The position numbers were made by a program, and so were the translations under genes. Under the pieces are notes generated by a model. That model did not search any database. It was given only the letters and a program-made list of their open reading frames with translations, and had not been told where the DNA came from. From contig JBGCDS010000002.1 of the NCBI GenBank assembly GCA_045105615.1, positions 1-64,000 of the forward strand: a stretch of 64,000 nt of DNA. The letters run 5' to 3'. Positions 53,994 to 61,947 of the stretch are shown one piece after another. Numbering within the stretch: position 1 is the stretch's first letter; each line of letters begins with the position of its first letter. The stretch comes from UBA1858 sp045105615. GTDB lineage: Bacteria; Pseudomonadota; Gammaproteobacteria; UBA4575.

Positions 53994-56474
53994 ATGACTA
54001 CTCAAAATACACAGCAAACCCAACACTATTATGATCTAAATTATTCGATTTGGTGTTTAGTGATATGCGCAGTCATATTTTCAAATAATCTATTTGCAAA
54101 TAATAATAGGGAGCAAGCTAGTGAAGAATTTATTGAAATCTCTAATAACGTCCCTTTCGGGTTCGAAGATTTAGCTGGACCACAGATCAATCAAGTAGAC
54201 GTCTATTATCAAGGACGATTTTTAATTGCCGCTGAAGCCACCTATGATTTTGAAACCTTAGAATTTCACCATCCAGAAGTAGTAATTGATAGCATCGATA
54301 ATTTGCTAGATAAGCAATATATTCTTGAAAATATAAAAGGTCCTCTTAACACCAATGCAAAAAATTTATGTTTAGCTCAAACTAGCAATATTGAATGTGG
54401 AGTACTGTCTCCTAACGTAGTTGGTATTATATTTGATGAAGGCAAATTTAAAGTCGATTTATTTATTAACGAAAGGTATGTCGAAATCCAGTATGTAGAA
54501 TTATCTAAATACTTACCTGCTGCTGAAGATAGTTTCTCTACTATCCATAATTTTAGCTTGAACTTGTCTGGCACTGATGCGATTGAAGATAGATTTAATG
54601 CGCAGACTAATAGTATCTTCGCATTTGGTGATAGTAGAATATTAGCTCAATCAAACTACACTGATGATGAAGATTTTCTCGTTGATGAAATATCACTACA
54701 AAAAGATTATCAAGGCTGGGAAGCAGAAACTGGTGTATTTGAAAGTGAGTCACGATCAACAAACTTCTTTTCACAGGTAGACATTACTGGATTCCGTATT
54801 CAGACGTCTCTGAATACTCGCACAGATATTGATACATCTAACGGGACCGATATATTTATTTTCCTCAATGTGCGTAGTCGTGTTGAAGTGTTTCGTAATA
54901 ATCGATTGATTGACGCACGTTTCTACAATGCTGGAAATCGTCAGTTGGATACCTCACGATTTCCTGACGGCGCCTATCAAATATCAATTCGCATACGAGA
55001 AGAAAACGGATCAGAGCGTACAGAAGAATATTTCTTTGTTCGTAATTCCTTATTGCCACCAGTTAATGACCCGATTATTTACGCTGAAATCGGAAAAATT
55101 AATGAGTTACAACAAGATACTATCTTACCTAAGACATCAAGCGAAACAATACTTCATGTCGGTGGTGCATTTCGTTTTACAGAGCACATTGCTCTAGAGG
55201 GTGAATTCTTAAATGCAGGCAGCCAAACCATGTTACAAACTGGCATTGTACATGTAGGCTCTGGCGTACAAAGTCAATTAAACATCATGGGTACATCTGA
55301 AAGTGATTGGGCACTTTCAATCAGAGAAAATTTCACTACTAACCATTTCTCTTTCAACATGGATTATAGACATGTGAGCCTTGGAGATGATGACATAGCT
55401 GGTGAAGATGAATTTGATTTAGTCACAAATGACTCTACTCAAGCAACGGCTAGCGTTGTACATGATTTATTTGGTGGCCGTGTATTTTGGCGTTATAGAC
55501 ATCTTGATCTTAGCAATTCAGAAAAGTCCGAAACTTATTCTGCAAATTACCGTAGGCAATTAATAAGAAAAAATCATTATCAATTGGATTGGGATTTGTC
55601 TGCAAGTAAAGATACAAACGATTATTTAATAGGCACTCGATTAGAGTTTAGCTTTAGGAAAAATAATAATATATTCAGATTGAACAGCGGAATTCAAAGT
55701 GCAGAAATTAATGACTCACGTGATAATGATTTTATTAATAGTGCTCGTTGGCAACATACTCGGCGTGATCCGAGATTTGGCAGAATTCAATCACAACTAT
55801 TCCATATTAAAGAAAGAGACTTTAATACTGCTGGTGTCAATCTTTCTTCAGAATCACGCTATGGATACAATGAAATAGAATTAAACAGAACGTCCAACAG
55901 TCAAGATGATACTTTTGGTTATTCTATAAGAAGTCAGTTAAGTCTTGCGAGTGATTTCAAAACCGCCTCACTTGGCGGCGCACAACGCAATAACAGTGCA
56001 ATTATTATTGATCTTGAAGGCCAACCCAAAGGCGCCATCTTTGAAGTTTATATAGATCGTCAATCTGTAGGTTTTGCCAGCGTTGGAAAAACCACAGTCA
56101 TACCGTTAAGCCCATATCAGACCTATGATGTGCGCTTACAGTCAAGAGCGGATGCATTTTTAAACTTTGATGAATCATCACGAGAAGTAACTTTATATCC
56201 GGGTAACGTCAACACTCTTAGCTGGGATGTTGATCGCGTATTAGTACTTATTGGACAGGTGTTTGATCCTAAAGGAGTACCGATCAAACATGCAAAAATA
56301 AATAATGCAGGGGCATTTTCTGGCACGGATGACCGCGGTTGGTTTCAGATTGAATCAAGTTTAACTAACCAACTTACATTGAAAAAAGATGATGGAGTTA
56401 TTTGTACCGTTAGCTTGGGAGAAATTGACAATCAAGACGATATACACGTATTCGAAAAATTGGTTTGCCAATAA
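53994..56474 (+). CDS. Outer-membrane pilus usher (TcfC/CS1-like)
   Basis: 826 residues. A membrane-targeting segment (about 18-36) is followed by an N-terminal domain starting NVPFGFEDLAGPQ and a long 24-strand-type barrel. The plug region has NNRLIDARFYNAGNRQLDTSRFPDGAYQISI, in which the Gly-x-x-x-LDTS-x-x-PDG pattern is typical of alternative (CS1/alpha-type) ushers. C-terminal beta domains follow, including PKGAIFEVYIDRQSVG and a carboxypeptidase-like PKGVPIKHAKINNAGAFSGTDDRGWF end with two Cys. It should secrete and assemble subunits supplied by the upstream chaperone. It converges with the subunit genes (16 bp between stops). Confidence 0.85.
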   Translation: MTTQNTQQTQHYYDLNYSIWCLVICAVIFSNNLFANNNREQASEEFIEISNNVPFGFEDLAGPQINQVDVYYQGRFLIAAEATYDFETLEFHHPEVVIDSIDNLLDKQYILENIKGPLNTNAKNLCLAQTSNIECGVLSPNVVGIIFDEGKFKVDLFINERYVEIQYVELSKYLPAAEDSFSTIHNFSLNLSGTDAIEDRFNAQTNSIFAFGDSRILAQSNYTDDEDFLVDEISLQKDYQGWEAETGVFESESRSTNFFSQVDITGFRIQTSLNTRTDIDTSNGTDIFIFLNVRSRVEVFRNNRLIDARFYNAGNRQLDTSRFPDGAYQISIRIREENGSERTEEYFFVRNSLLPPVNDPIIYAEIGKINELQQDTILPKTSSETILHVGGAFRFTEHIALEGEFLNAGSQTMLQTGIVHVGSGVQSQLNIMGTSESDWALSIRENFTTNHFSFNMDYRHVSLGDDDIAGEDEFDLVTNDSTQATASVVHDLFGGRVFWRYRHLDLSNSEKSETYSANYRRQLIRKNHYQLDWDLSASKDTNDYLIGTRLEFSFRKNNNIFRLNSGIQSAEINDSRDNDFINSARWQHTRRDPRFGRIQSQLFHIKERDFNTAGVNLSSESRYGYNEIELNRTSNSQDDTFGYSIRSQLSLASDFKTASLGGAQRNNSAIIIDLEGQPKGAIFEVYIDRQSVGFASVGKTTVIPLSPYQTYDVRLQSRADAFLNFDESSREVTLYPGNVNTLSWDVDRVLVLIGQVFDPKGVPIKHAKINNAGAFSGTDDRGWFQIESSLTNQLTLKKDDGVICTVSLGEIDNQDDIHVFEKLVCQ

Positions 56475-56490
56475 AACCTACGAAGTTGAA

Positions 56491-56946
56491 TTATTCGGCA
56501 ATCATCATCAGTAACAATGCTTTTCCACCATTAGTATTTTTAGTATTGTTAATGCTTGTTTGGAAGTTACACCGCGTTGAGCTCAGCCCATTTGATTTTA
56601 TCATTTGTGAAGATAGCTGATAGTCACTCTTACCAATATTGTAATCAGCAGGAATATCCCCTTTTAATCCAGCAATAGTAATAAAATTAACATCTTTAGG
56701 ATTATTAATATCGGACACATGTAAACATAACTGTGCATATTCAGATAATGGCAGCTGATCTAATTCTGCACTGATACGAGTAAGCTGTGGAATTTCTAAT
56801 GTAATAGAGATATTGCCACGCGAACTGCTGTTGCCAACAGATCCTTGCGTCGCTGCGTATAAATTAGATTGCACTAATAACAGCACAAATATAATCAAAC
56901 ACCAATGCCATAAACGACAATGATTATCTCGACTGACATCCTCCAA
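56491..56946 (-). CDS. Predicted pilus subunit (151 aa)
   Basis: A signal peptide of about 32 residues ends at LYA before ATQGSVGNSSSRG. This mature N terminus resembles those of the 182- and 208-residue proteins nearby (AT-x-GS-x-x-x-S-S/T-x-G-x-x-x-I-x-x-x-I), as expected for a donor-strand extension. It has one Cys pair and ends in MMIAE, like the related genes. The shared pattern and position facing the usher argue for a subunit, perhaps an adaptor. Confidence 0.7.
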   Translation of the reverse strand: MEDVSRDNHCRLWHWCLIIFVLLLVQSNLYAATQGSVGNSSSRGNISITLEIPQLTRISAELDQLPLSEYAQLCLHVSDINNPKDVNFITIAGLKGDIPADYNIGKSDYQLSSQMIKSNGLSSTRCNFQTSINNTKNTNGGKALLLMMIAE

Positions 56947-57107
56947 GATGACCTTCCCTGTTATTATTATTTTAATGCGTATTAGCTATCGGCTAACACA
57001 TGTAGTTTCTCTAGTCTTAAACTAGCAATATAATAACAGAAGGTAGGAAAATAACGACAGAAGGTAATACTTGATCTACAGCTAATTGAAAATTAGGCCA
57101 TCACTAT

Positions 57108-57599
57108 TCATTCAGGCACAACAGATAATTGAATAACACCGCGATATAAGCCAGCGACGGCACTATTTAAAGAATTTTTCTCAATTATAATACGTAATCT
57201 GCCAGCATTACCTTGGCAAGCTCGATTATTACGCAGGGGTCTAGATAGAAATCCGCTGACAGGAATACCTGGTTGCAGATCTGTAAAACTGCCTCCTGTA
57301 CGACGGTCACGATATGACATTTTATATTCAATATCATATGGCCCACTAGAGATTATAAATTCACCATTATCACCACTGCCTAGAGCAGTTAGGCCATAAA
57401 CACTAATAGGGTTACTTGCAATACATAATCGCTCTGTAATAACTACATCTCTACCAACATTAGCATTCGTAGAAAAGCTAACATCATCTAGCTTGGTAAT
57501 TAATATATCTGATAAAACTACCGAAGATTTAAGCAGTAATAAACTTAAAACGACGAATTTAATAAAAAAGGGATGCCTCATCAGCATATGGTCAATCAA
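57108..57599 (-). CDS. Predicted pilus subunit (163 aa)
   Basis: Signal peptide (FVVLSLLLLKSSVVLS) followed by a beta-rich mature part with Cys in ERLCIAS and NRACQGN and a C terminus VIQLSVVPE. It lacks the AT-x-GS start of its neighbours, so it may be a tip or initiator protein, which needs no donor extension. This is inference from layout. Confidence 0.65.
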   Translation of the reverse strand: MIDHMLMRHPFFIKFVVLSLLLLKSSVVLSDILITKLDDVSFSTNANVGRDVVITERLCIASNPISVYGLTALGSGDNGEFIISSGPYDIEYKMSYRDRRTGGSFTDLQPGIPVSGFLSRPLRNNRACQGNAGRLRIIIEKNSLNSAVAGLYRGVIQLSVVPE

Positions 57600-57641
57600 T
57601 ATCCAATATAATTGAATATACTACACGATAAAGCGTTATGA

Positions 57642-58268
57642 CTATTCTGCTGAAAGCTCCAAAGTCAGTGTTCCAGTATGCGTACCACTACCTGAAGATA
57701 ATTCCGCCTCTTCAACTAATATAGAAATTGTTGCATTAGGATTAATACAAGGGTTGGCAGCCCCACCAAAAAAAGCATTAATATTAGCATTGTAGCCAGC
57801 GTTACCTATAAATTGTCTGGCGCTGTTAATATTGCCAGGCAACATCTCTATTTGCCCATTAGTATCTGTTAAAAATACACGATAATCGATGTCTTCGACA
57901 CCATTAGACAAAGTAAATGCATTTGGATTGGCAGCAGAACCATCACCAGTCGCACGTAGTCGATAACTACGCGGCTGACCTAGAAAGGTAGCGATAGTAG
58001 ATGTGACAGCCACGCAGATATCTTCATCTGCCGACAAATCACCAGCCCCGCTCCAAGTCCCTAAATCAACATCATTAAGACCAAATATTAAAGCAAACTC
58101 ATTATTTATTACCGTAATATCTAACGAACCAGTAGATGTTGTATCTCGACTCCCCGAGGTGGCAGCCCATGCATTATTACCTATTGTGAATGCAAAAACA
58201 CAAAAAGCCAGCATTGTTAACCGCATATGGAAACATCCAAGTTGTTTATTAAGTAATGGCATATTCAT
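57642..58268 (-). CDS. Predicted pilus subunit (208 aa)
   Basis: Signal peptide about 35 residues ending NAWA before ATSGSRDTTSTGSLDITV. The pattern ICVAV...ANPCINP gives one Cys pair, and YSLRA-type strands (SYRLRATGDGSA) resemble those of the 182-residue protein (TYSVTASGDGTA). It ends LTLELSAE. The two share the motif A-T/S-G-D-G-x-A followed by F-T-x-x-N-G, so they are paralogous subunits. Confidence 0.75.
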   Translation of the reverse strand: MNMPLLNKQLGCFHMRLTMLAFCVFAFTIGNNAWAATSGSRDTTSTGSLDITVINNEFALIFGLNDVDLGTWSGAGDLSADEDICVAVTSTIATFLGQPRSYRLRATGDGSAANPNAFTLSNGVEDIDYRVFLTDTNGQIEMLPGNINSARQFIGNAGYNANINAFFGGAANPCINPNATISILVEEAELSSGSGTHTGTLTLELSAE

Positions 58269-58357
58269 TGAAATTTTTATGAAAGATATGTGCCGATCGC
58301 ATCCTTACCATCGACACATATTTCATGTGTAAACCTATAGTTACATATCCAAATTAA

Positions 58358-58906
58358 TTACTCAGGGGCAACTTCTAAGGTCAATGTACCATTGTATGTA
58401 CCAGCTGGAGCAGCAACTAAATCAGCACGAGGCACTGTTACTTCTACAAACGCATTTGCGCCACCACCAGTACTGCAATCATCAGAAACAGTATTTGCAC
58501 CACTCTGGCCGCCAAGAGCTGTGCCTGAAGTTACTGCCGCCGCTGCTGTACCAGTTACCGCATCATCCCAACCAACAGTATAAGCAACGACTGTTGGTGT
58601 CGCTGCACCATTCTGAATAGTAAACGCATCAGCTGTACCGTCACCAGATGCAGTAACGCTGTAAGTTCCTGCGCCATTTCTATAAACACATGCTGTTGAG
58701 CTACCGACAATATCACCAGTACCAGTGACATCGAATGTAAGTAAAATATCGCTCAACCCTGAGATACGTACTAAATCCTCAACATCGACACTGATGTCTA
58801 GTGTTCCTGTTGAAGTAGCGCCGATAGTGCCGTCAGTTGCTGCCATTAAACCACTAGTGGCAATCATTCCAGATACAAGAGCAGTAGTTCTTAAAAAGTT
58901 TTTCAT
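58358..58906 (-). CDS. Predicted major pilus subunit (182 aa)
   Basis: Signal peptide about 22 residues ending LMA before ATDGTIGATSTG. The mature protein is Gly/Ala/Thr-rich and beta-stranded, with one Cys pair (STACVYRNG, DDCSTGGG) and the end NGTLTLEVAPE. It has the best ribosome site of the four subunit genes (GGAGAAATACT before ATG) and is the first in the leftward operon with a 540-bp regulatory region upstream. These are the traits of the major pilin, although I do not recognise a named family. Confidence 0.75.
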   Translation of the reverse strand: MKNFLRTTALVSGMIATSGLMAATDGTIGATSTGTLDISVDVEDLVRISGLSDILLTFDVTGTGDIVGSSTACVYRNGAGTYSVTASGDGTADAFTIQNGAATPTVVAYTVGWDDAVTGTAAAAVTSGTALGGQSGANTVSDDCSTGGGANAFVEVTVPRADLVAAPAGTYNGTLTLEVAPE

Positions 58907-59447
58907 AGTATTTCTCCGTATTAATTAAATCCATTTAGAAACAAAACGTCCTTCGTTTTTTGTCATTCCATAAACTTCTGTCAAAAATAATACTTAATAA
59001 TTTTTGAATAACTGCCCATATCTCGATAAGGTGACTTTATTTAAGAGTGAGTGGACTAAAGGTTTTTAATTTAGTGAATCAGGTCAAATTTTTGTCGCAG
59101 ACTCAGCAGTTTAGCTGTGTCAATAAGATGGCATATAGATAGTAAAACGTGACTACAATCACACTTTTTAATCGTGAAATTCGAATACAAAGAATAATTT
59201 ATTTAGAATAAGACTTGAGAAATTGAAATAGATGAACAGAACAGATAGTTGCGCTCAATGCAAAAACCCACAACGAGTTCTTGTAGGTTTTGCGACCTCT
59301 TGGTGAGAGGTCTTATGTATGTGCCAGTAATATTACCAAGACTTCAAAGAAGTATGAAATCTTATGTTTTTATAGAGCAAATAAGAGAAAGTAATATGGC
59401 ATTACTTTTAAGAAATTGTAGTATTTAGTAAGATACAAAGAGAACTA
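58907..59447. other. Long intergenic region upstream of the pilin operon
   Basis: 541 bp without a gene. It holds the GGAG ribosome site of the first pilin gene, a small hairpin ACAAAACG/CGTTTTTTGT near 58941-58962, and the tandem hairpins at 59260-59312. No strong sigma-70 promoter was recognised. Confidence 0.55.
59260..59312. terminator. Tandem hairpins, probably a bidirectional terminator
   Basis: gcaaaaacccacaa (59260-59273) pairs with ttgtaggttttgc (59281-59293) with one bulge and one mismatch, and T-runs lie in the arm on both strands. A second perfect 7-bp stem GACCTCT/AGAGGTC follows at 59294-59312. On the minus strand this lies 135 bases beyond the stop of the 111-residue gene at 59448. 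Confidence 0.6.
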
Positions 59448-59783
59448 TTAACGTTCTCTCTTCATTAGATAATTAGTAAATTTTCTTCGCGCACTTTTAT
59501 CTGGTTGCACATGGTGAAATGCACACCAACCACTAAATGTCTCTATATATATTGGAAGTAATTTAACATCCAAGCCACGGTTTGATATTTCAATAATGGC
59601 TTTATCTGCTTCCGTTCTCCACTCATTGAATGAGTTAAAGAAGGTTTTCGGATCCGAACAGTATGATTTAGTCGCCAACCATTGTCTTTTAGTATACCAA
59701 GGCAGCCCAACAACTAGCTTGTTATTACCTGCATCGACAGCTTCTAGAGCCTCTTGCCCAAAATTATTCATCCCTTCATTCAC
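59448..59783 (-). CDS. Conserved-looking hypothetical protein (111 aa)
   Basis: A soluble 111-residue protein starting at GTG, with ATG at 59771 as an alternative. Notable segments are LPWYTKRQWLATK, FFNSFNEWRTEADKAI and FSGWCAFHH. It is rich in Trp and shows a mixed helical pattern with a basic C terminus (SARRKFTNYLMKRER). I do not recognise a family and assign no function. It stands alone, with possible terminator hairpins downstream. Confidence 0.6.
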   Translation of the reverse strand: MNEGMNNFGQEALEAVDAGNNKLVVGLPWYTKRQWLATKSYCSDPKTFFNSFNEWRTEADKAIIEISNRGLDVKLLPIYIETFSGWCAFHHVQPDKSARRKFTNYLMKRER

Positions 59784-59892
59784 TTAAATAATTAAATTCA
59801 AGTGGAGAATAGCAGACTATAATTAGAGCTTTATGTGCGCCTGATCACGCATCGTTTGTTAAAGATTATAACTGTCTTGAGATGTGATCTAG

Positions 59893-60117
59893 CTATACAA
59901 ATTTCTGGTATTTTTTAATGAATTCTTCTTCATCTATTTCAGTGTCTTCTACCGCAATGTTGTTAACTCTACGGTCAGGTGCTTTCCTTCTATCTTTCAG
60001 AATAACCAAACCTTCTTTAGTTTTATAAGGAAAATCCACAGAACGATGAAGCGCTCTTCTATCATTACTTTTTCGACGCTCTTCCTGCTCTTCATTTATT
60101 TCATCTTGATCACTCAA
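59893..60117 (-). CDS. Small arginine-rich protein, window family member 3
   Basis: 74 residues. The TTG start at 60117 has an excellent AAGGAG site 6 bases upstream, better than the GTG eight codons earlier. The core EERRKSNDRR, FPYKTKEG, LKDRRKAPDRRVNNI, VEDTEIDEEEF aligns along its whole length with the genes at 30720 and 31073. The N terminus is acidic instead of basic. It diverges from the GGDEF-EAL gene about 200 bp away, which hints at a c-di-GMP link, but this is only proximity. Confidence 0.7.
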   Translation of the reverse strand: MSDQDEINEEQEERRKSNDRRALHRSVDFPYKTKEGLVILKDRRKAPDRRVNNIAVEDTEIDEEEFIKKYQKFV

Positions 60118-60320
60118 GGCACTCTCCTTGGTTGCCGACACACAGACATTATGACTATAACAAGGACTAGCACGATATTTTTTCTAAGCAAGATAACCAT
60201 AGCGATATAGCGGATTATCGGTAATCGTCATAAATCATCTGACCGATTTGTATAAAAATGCTGTGAAATTAAATTTATTTCATAATATGTCGATAACTTA
60301 GCTTGGATCATTCATTAACC

Positions 60321-61649
60321 ATGTCTTATTGCATGTTAAAAAAGTTAAGTTTTACCAACAAAGAAAGCTATAGTCTAGACGCAATTACTGGTGTCTTGGA
60401 TAGAATTAATTTTATCGAAGCATTGACAAATATCCTATCGCACGACATAGGTGAAAATGAATATGTTTTTGGACTAGCCAATATAGAGCAATTTAAATTA
60501 CTCAATCATTCTTATGGATATAAAGCTGGTGATTATGTACTGAACATTGTAGCTAAAACAATGTCTTTAGAACTAGACAAAGACGTTATCATCGGAAGAT
60601 TGGGAAATGATGAATTTGGCTTCATTTGTACAAAGAAAAATCTAAGCCAGATACAATCTAGCTGCGAATCATTAAATTTCTCTTTGGGCCACGCACCCAT
60701 CAAATGGGACGGAAGAAAAATAAGCTTACACTTAAAATTTGGTTTAGTCAGAGTCGACAAATCAAACATCGACATTGATCAAATATTAACGGCAGCGAAC
60801 GAAGCCATCTATTCAGCACAGTATGACGGTTGCTCAACCGTCTGTGCATATGACGAGCAAGACACTGCGATACTACGTCGCAGCGATAACATGCAAGAAG
60901 CCATACGATTGCAAAGATGGATAGCGCGTGATCAGTTCCTACTATATGTGCAACCGATCGTATATCTAGACAACCCCAAAAAAGCCAGTCACTTTGAGTT
61001 ATTATTACGTGGTGTATCTGATGAGGGCAAAATAATCTCGCCTGGGAAGTTGATTGAAGCAGCAGAAGATTTCAATATAACTCCTATGTTAGACAAATGG
61101 GTTATAAGAAATTTGTTCACCTGGATTAATAATAATAGTGCCACACTATCTTCCAAATATAAATTTTCATTTAACCTCTCTGCTTTATCAATTAACGATA
61201 ACGACCTTAGTAGATATATTATTGATCTGGCTAAAAATGAAAATATTAACCCGAGAAAGATCAACATTGAAGTGACAGAAAGAGTTGCTATCAGCAATAT
61301 GAAACGTTGTTACGATTTTATGATCACCTTAAAAAAGGCAGGCTTTTCTTTCTCACTAGATGACTTTGGTTCAGGCTACTGTTCATTTAAATATATACAA
61401 ACTTTGCCATTTGACGTAATTAAAATTGACGGATCGTTTATAAAAGATATCGATACTAATAAAAAAAATCAAACAATCACTAAAGCAGTGACGGATATTG
61501 CTAAGGCATACAACAGGAAGACAGTTGCTGAATATATAGAGAATAAAGAAATTGCGGATATCGTCAGCAAGATTGGCGTTGATTATGGACAGGGGTATTT
61601 TTACTCAAAACCTTTCCCTATCTCTCAACTATCCACCACAGAAGAATGA
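60321..61649 (+). CDS. GGDEF-EAL protein, likely c-di-GMP phosphodiesterase with degenerate GGDEF
   Basis: 442 residues from this ATG. A TTG at 60303 would add six residues, and other Met codons follow. The GGDEF half (20-185) reads GRLGNDEF, and the first metal Asp of the usual LIDLDxFK is Asn (LANIEQFK), so cyclase activity is doubtful. The EAL half (about 200-440) keeps FELLLRG (E226), NIEVTER, LDDFGSGYCSF, IKIDGSFI and AEYIE, so hydrolysis is plausible. There is no membrane or sensor domain, and the N terminus is only about 20 residues before GGDEF. Partners may supply the signal. Confidence 0.9.
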   Translation: MSYCMLKKLSFTNKESYSLDAITGVLDRINFIEALTNILSHDIGENEYVFGLANIEQFKLLNHSYGYKAGDYVLNIVAKTMSLELDKDVIIGRLGNDEFGFICTKKNLSQIQSSCESLNFSLGHAPIKWDGRKISLHLKFGLVRVDKSNIDIDQILTAANEAIYSAQYDGCSTVCAYDEQDTAILRRSDNMQEAIRLQRWIARDQFLLYVQPIVYLDNPKKASHFELLLRGVSDEGKIISPGKLIEAAEDFNITPMLDKWVIRNLFTWINNNSATLSSKYKFSFNLSALSINDNDLSRYIIDLAKNENINPRKINIEVTERVAISNMKRCYDFMITLKKAGFSFSLDDFGSGYCSFKYIQTLPFDVIKIDGSFIKDIDTNKKNQTITKAVTDIAKAYNRKTVAEYIENKEIADIVSKIGVDYGQGYFYSKPFPISQLSTTEE

Positions 61650-61812
61650 TGCAATGTTAAAAATACTTTTTTGTTATTATCAATAGCAACGCAGTTGATA
61701 ATGCACAGACTGAAAATATCATACACTTCACTAGTATTTGATGGAGTAAAAAGCTGTATTCGCCTGTAAAGACTATTTACAAAGTATTGCAATAACTAAG
61801 CATACAGGGATA

Positions 61813-61845
61813 AACCCGATAGCTAAATTGCTTAACGGGTTAATT
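61813..61845 (+). terminator. Weak intrinsic terminator after the GGDEF-EAL gene
   Basis: AACCCG (61813-61818) pairs with CGGGTT (61836-61841) with an inner AGC/GCT pair, followed by AATTTT on the plus strand. Confidence 0.4.
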
Positions 61846-61871
61846 TTCACGGTCGAGCCCATAATAAAATT

Positions 61872-61895
61872 CCATACTGCAAAAATACAGTATGG
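61872..61895 (-). terminator. Candidate typA terminator
   Basis: CCATACTG (61872-61879) and CAGTATGG (61888-61895) form a perfect 8-bp stem with an 8-base loop. On the minus strand AATTTTATT follows. It is 52 bases past the typA stop codon. Confidence 0.5.
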
Positions 61896-61947
61896 TTATA
61901 GAATAGATATTAATACACAAAAAAATGATTAAGTTAGCGCTGGGAAA

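Larger units (their letters stand above)
61650..61947. other. Intergenic region between the GGDEF-EAL gene and typA (converging)
   Basis: 298 bp with two hairpins annotated separately. A third stem (AAGTTAG/CTAACTT, 61931-61954) followed by T5 runs into the last codons of typA. No gene is visible. Confidence 0.55.
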
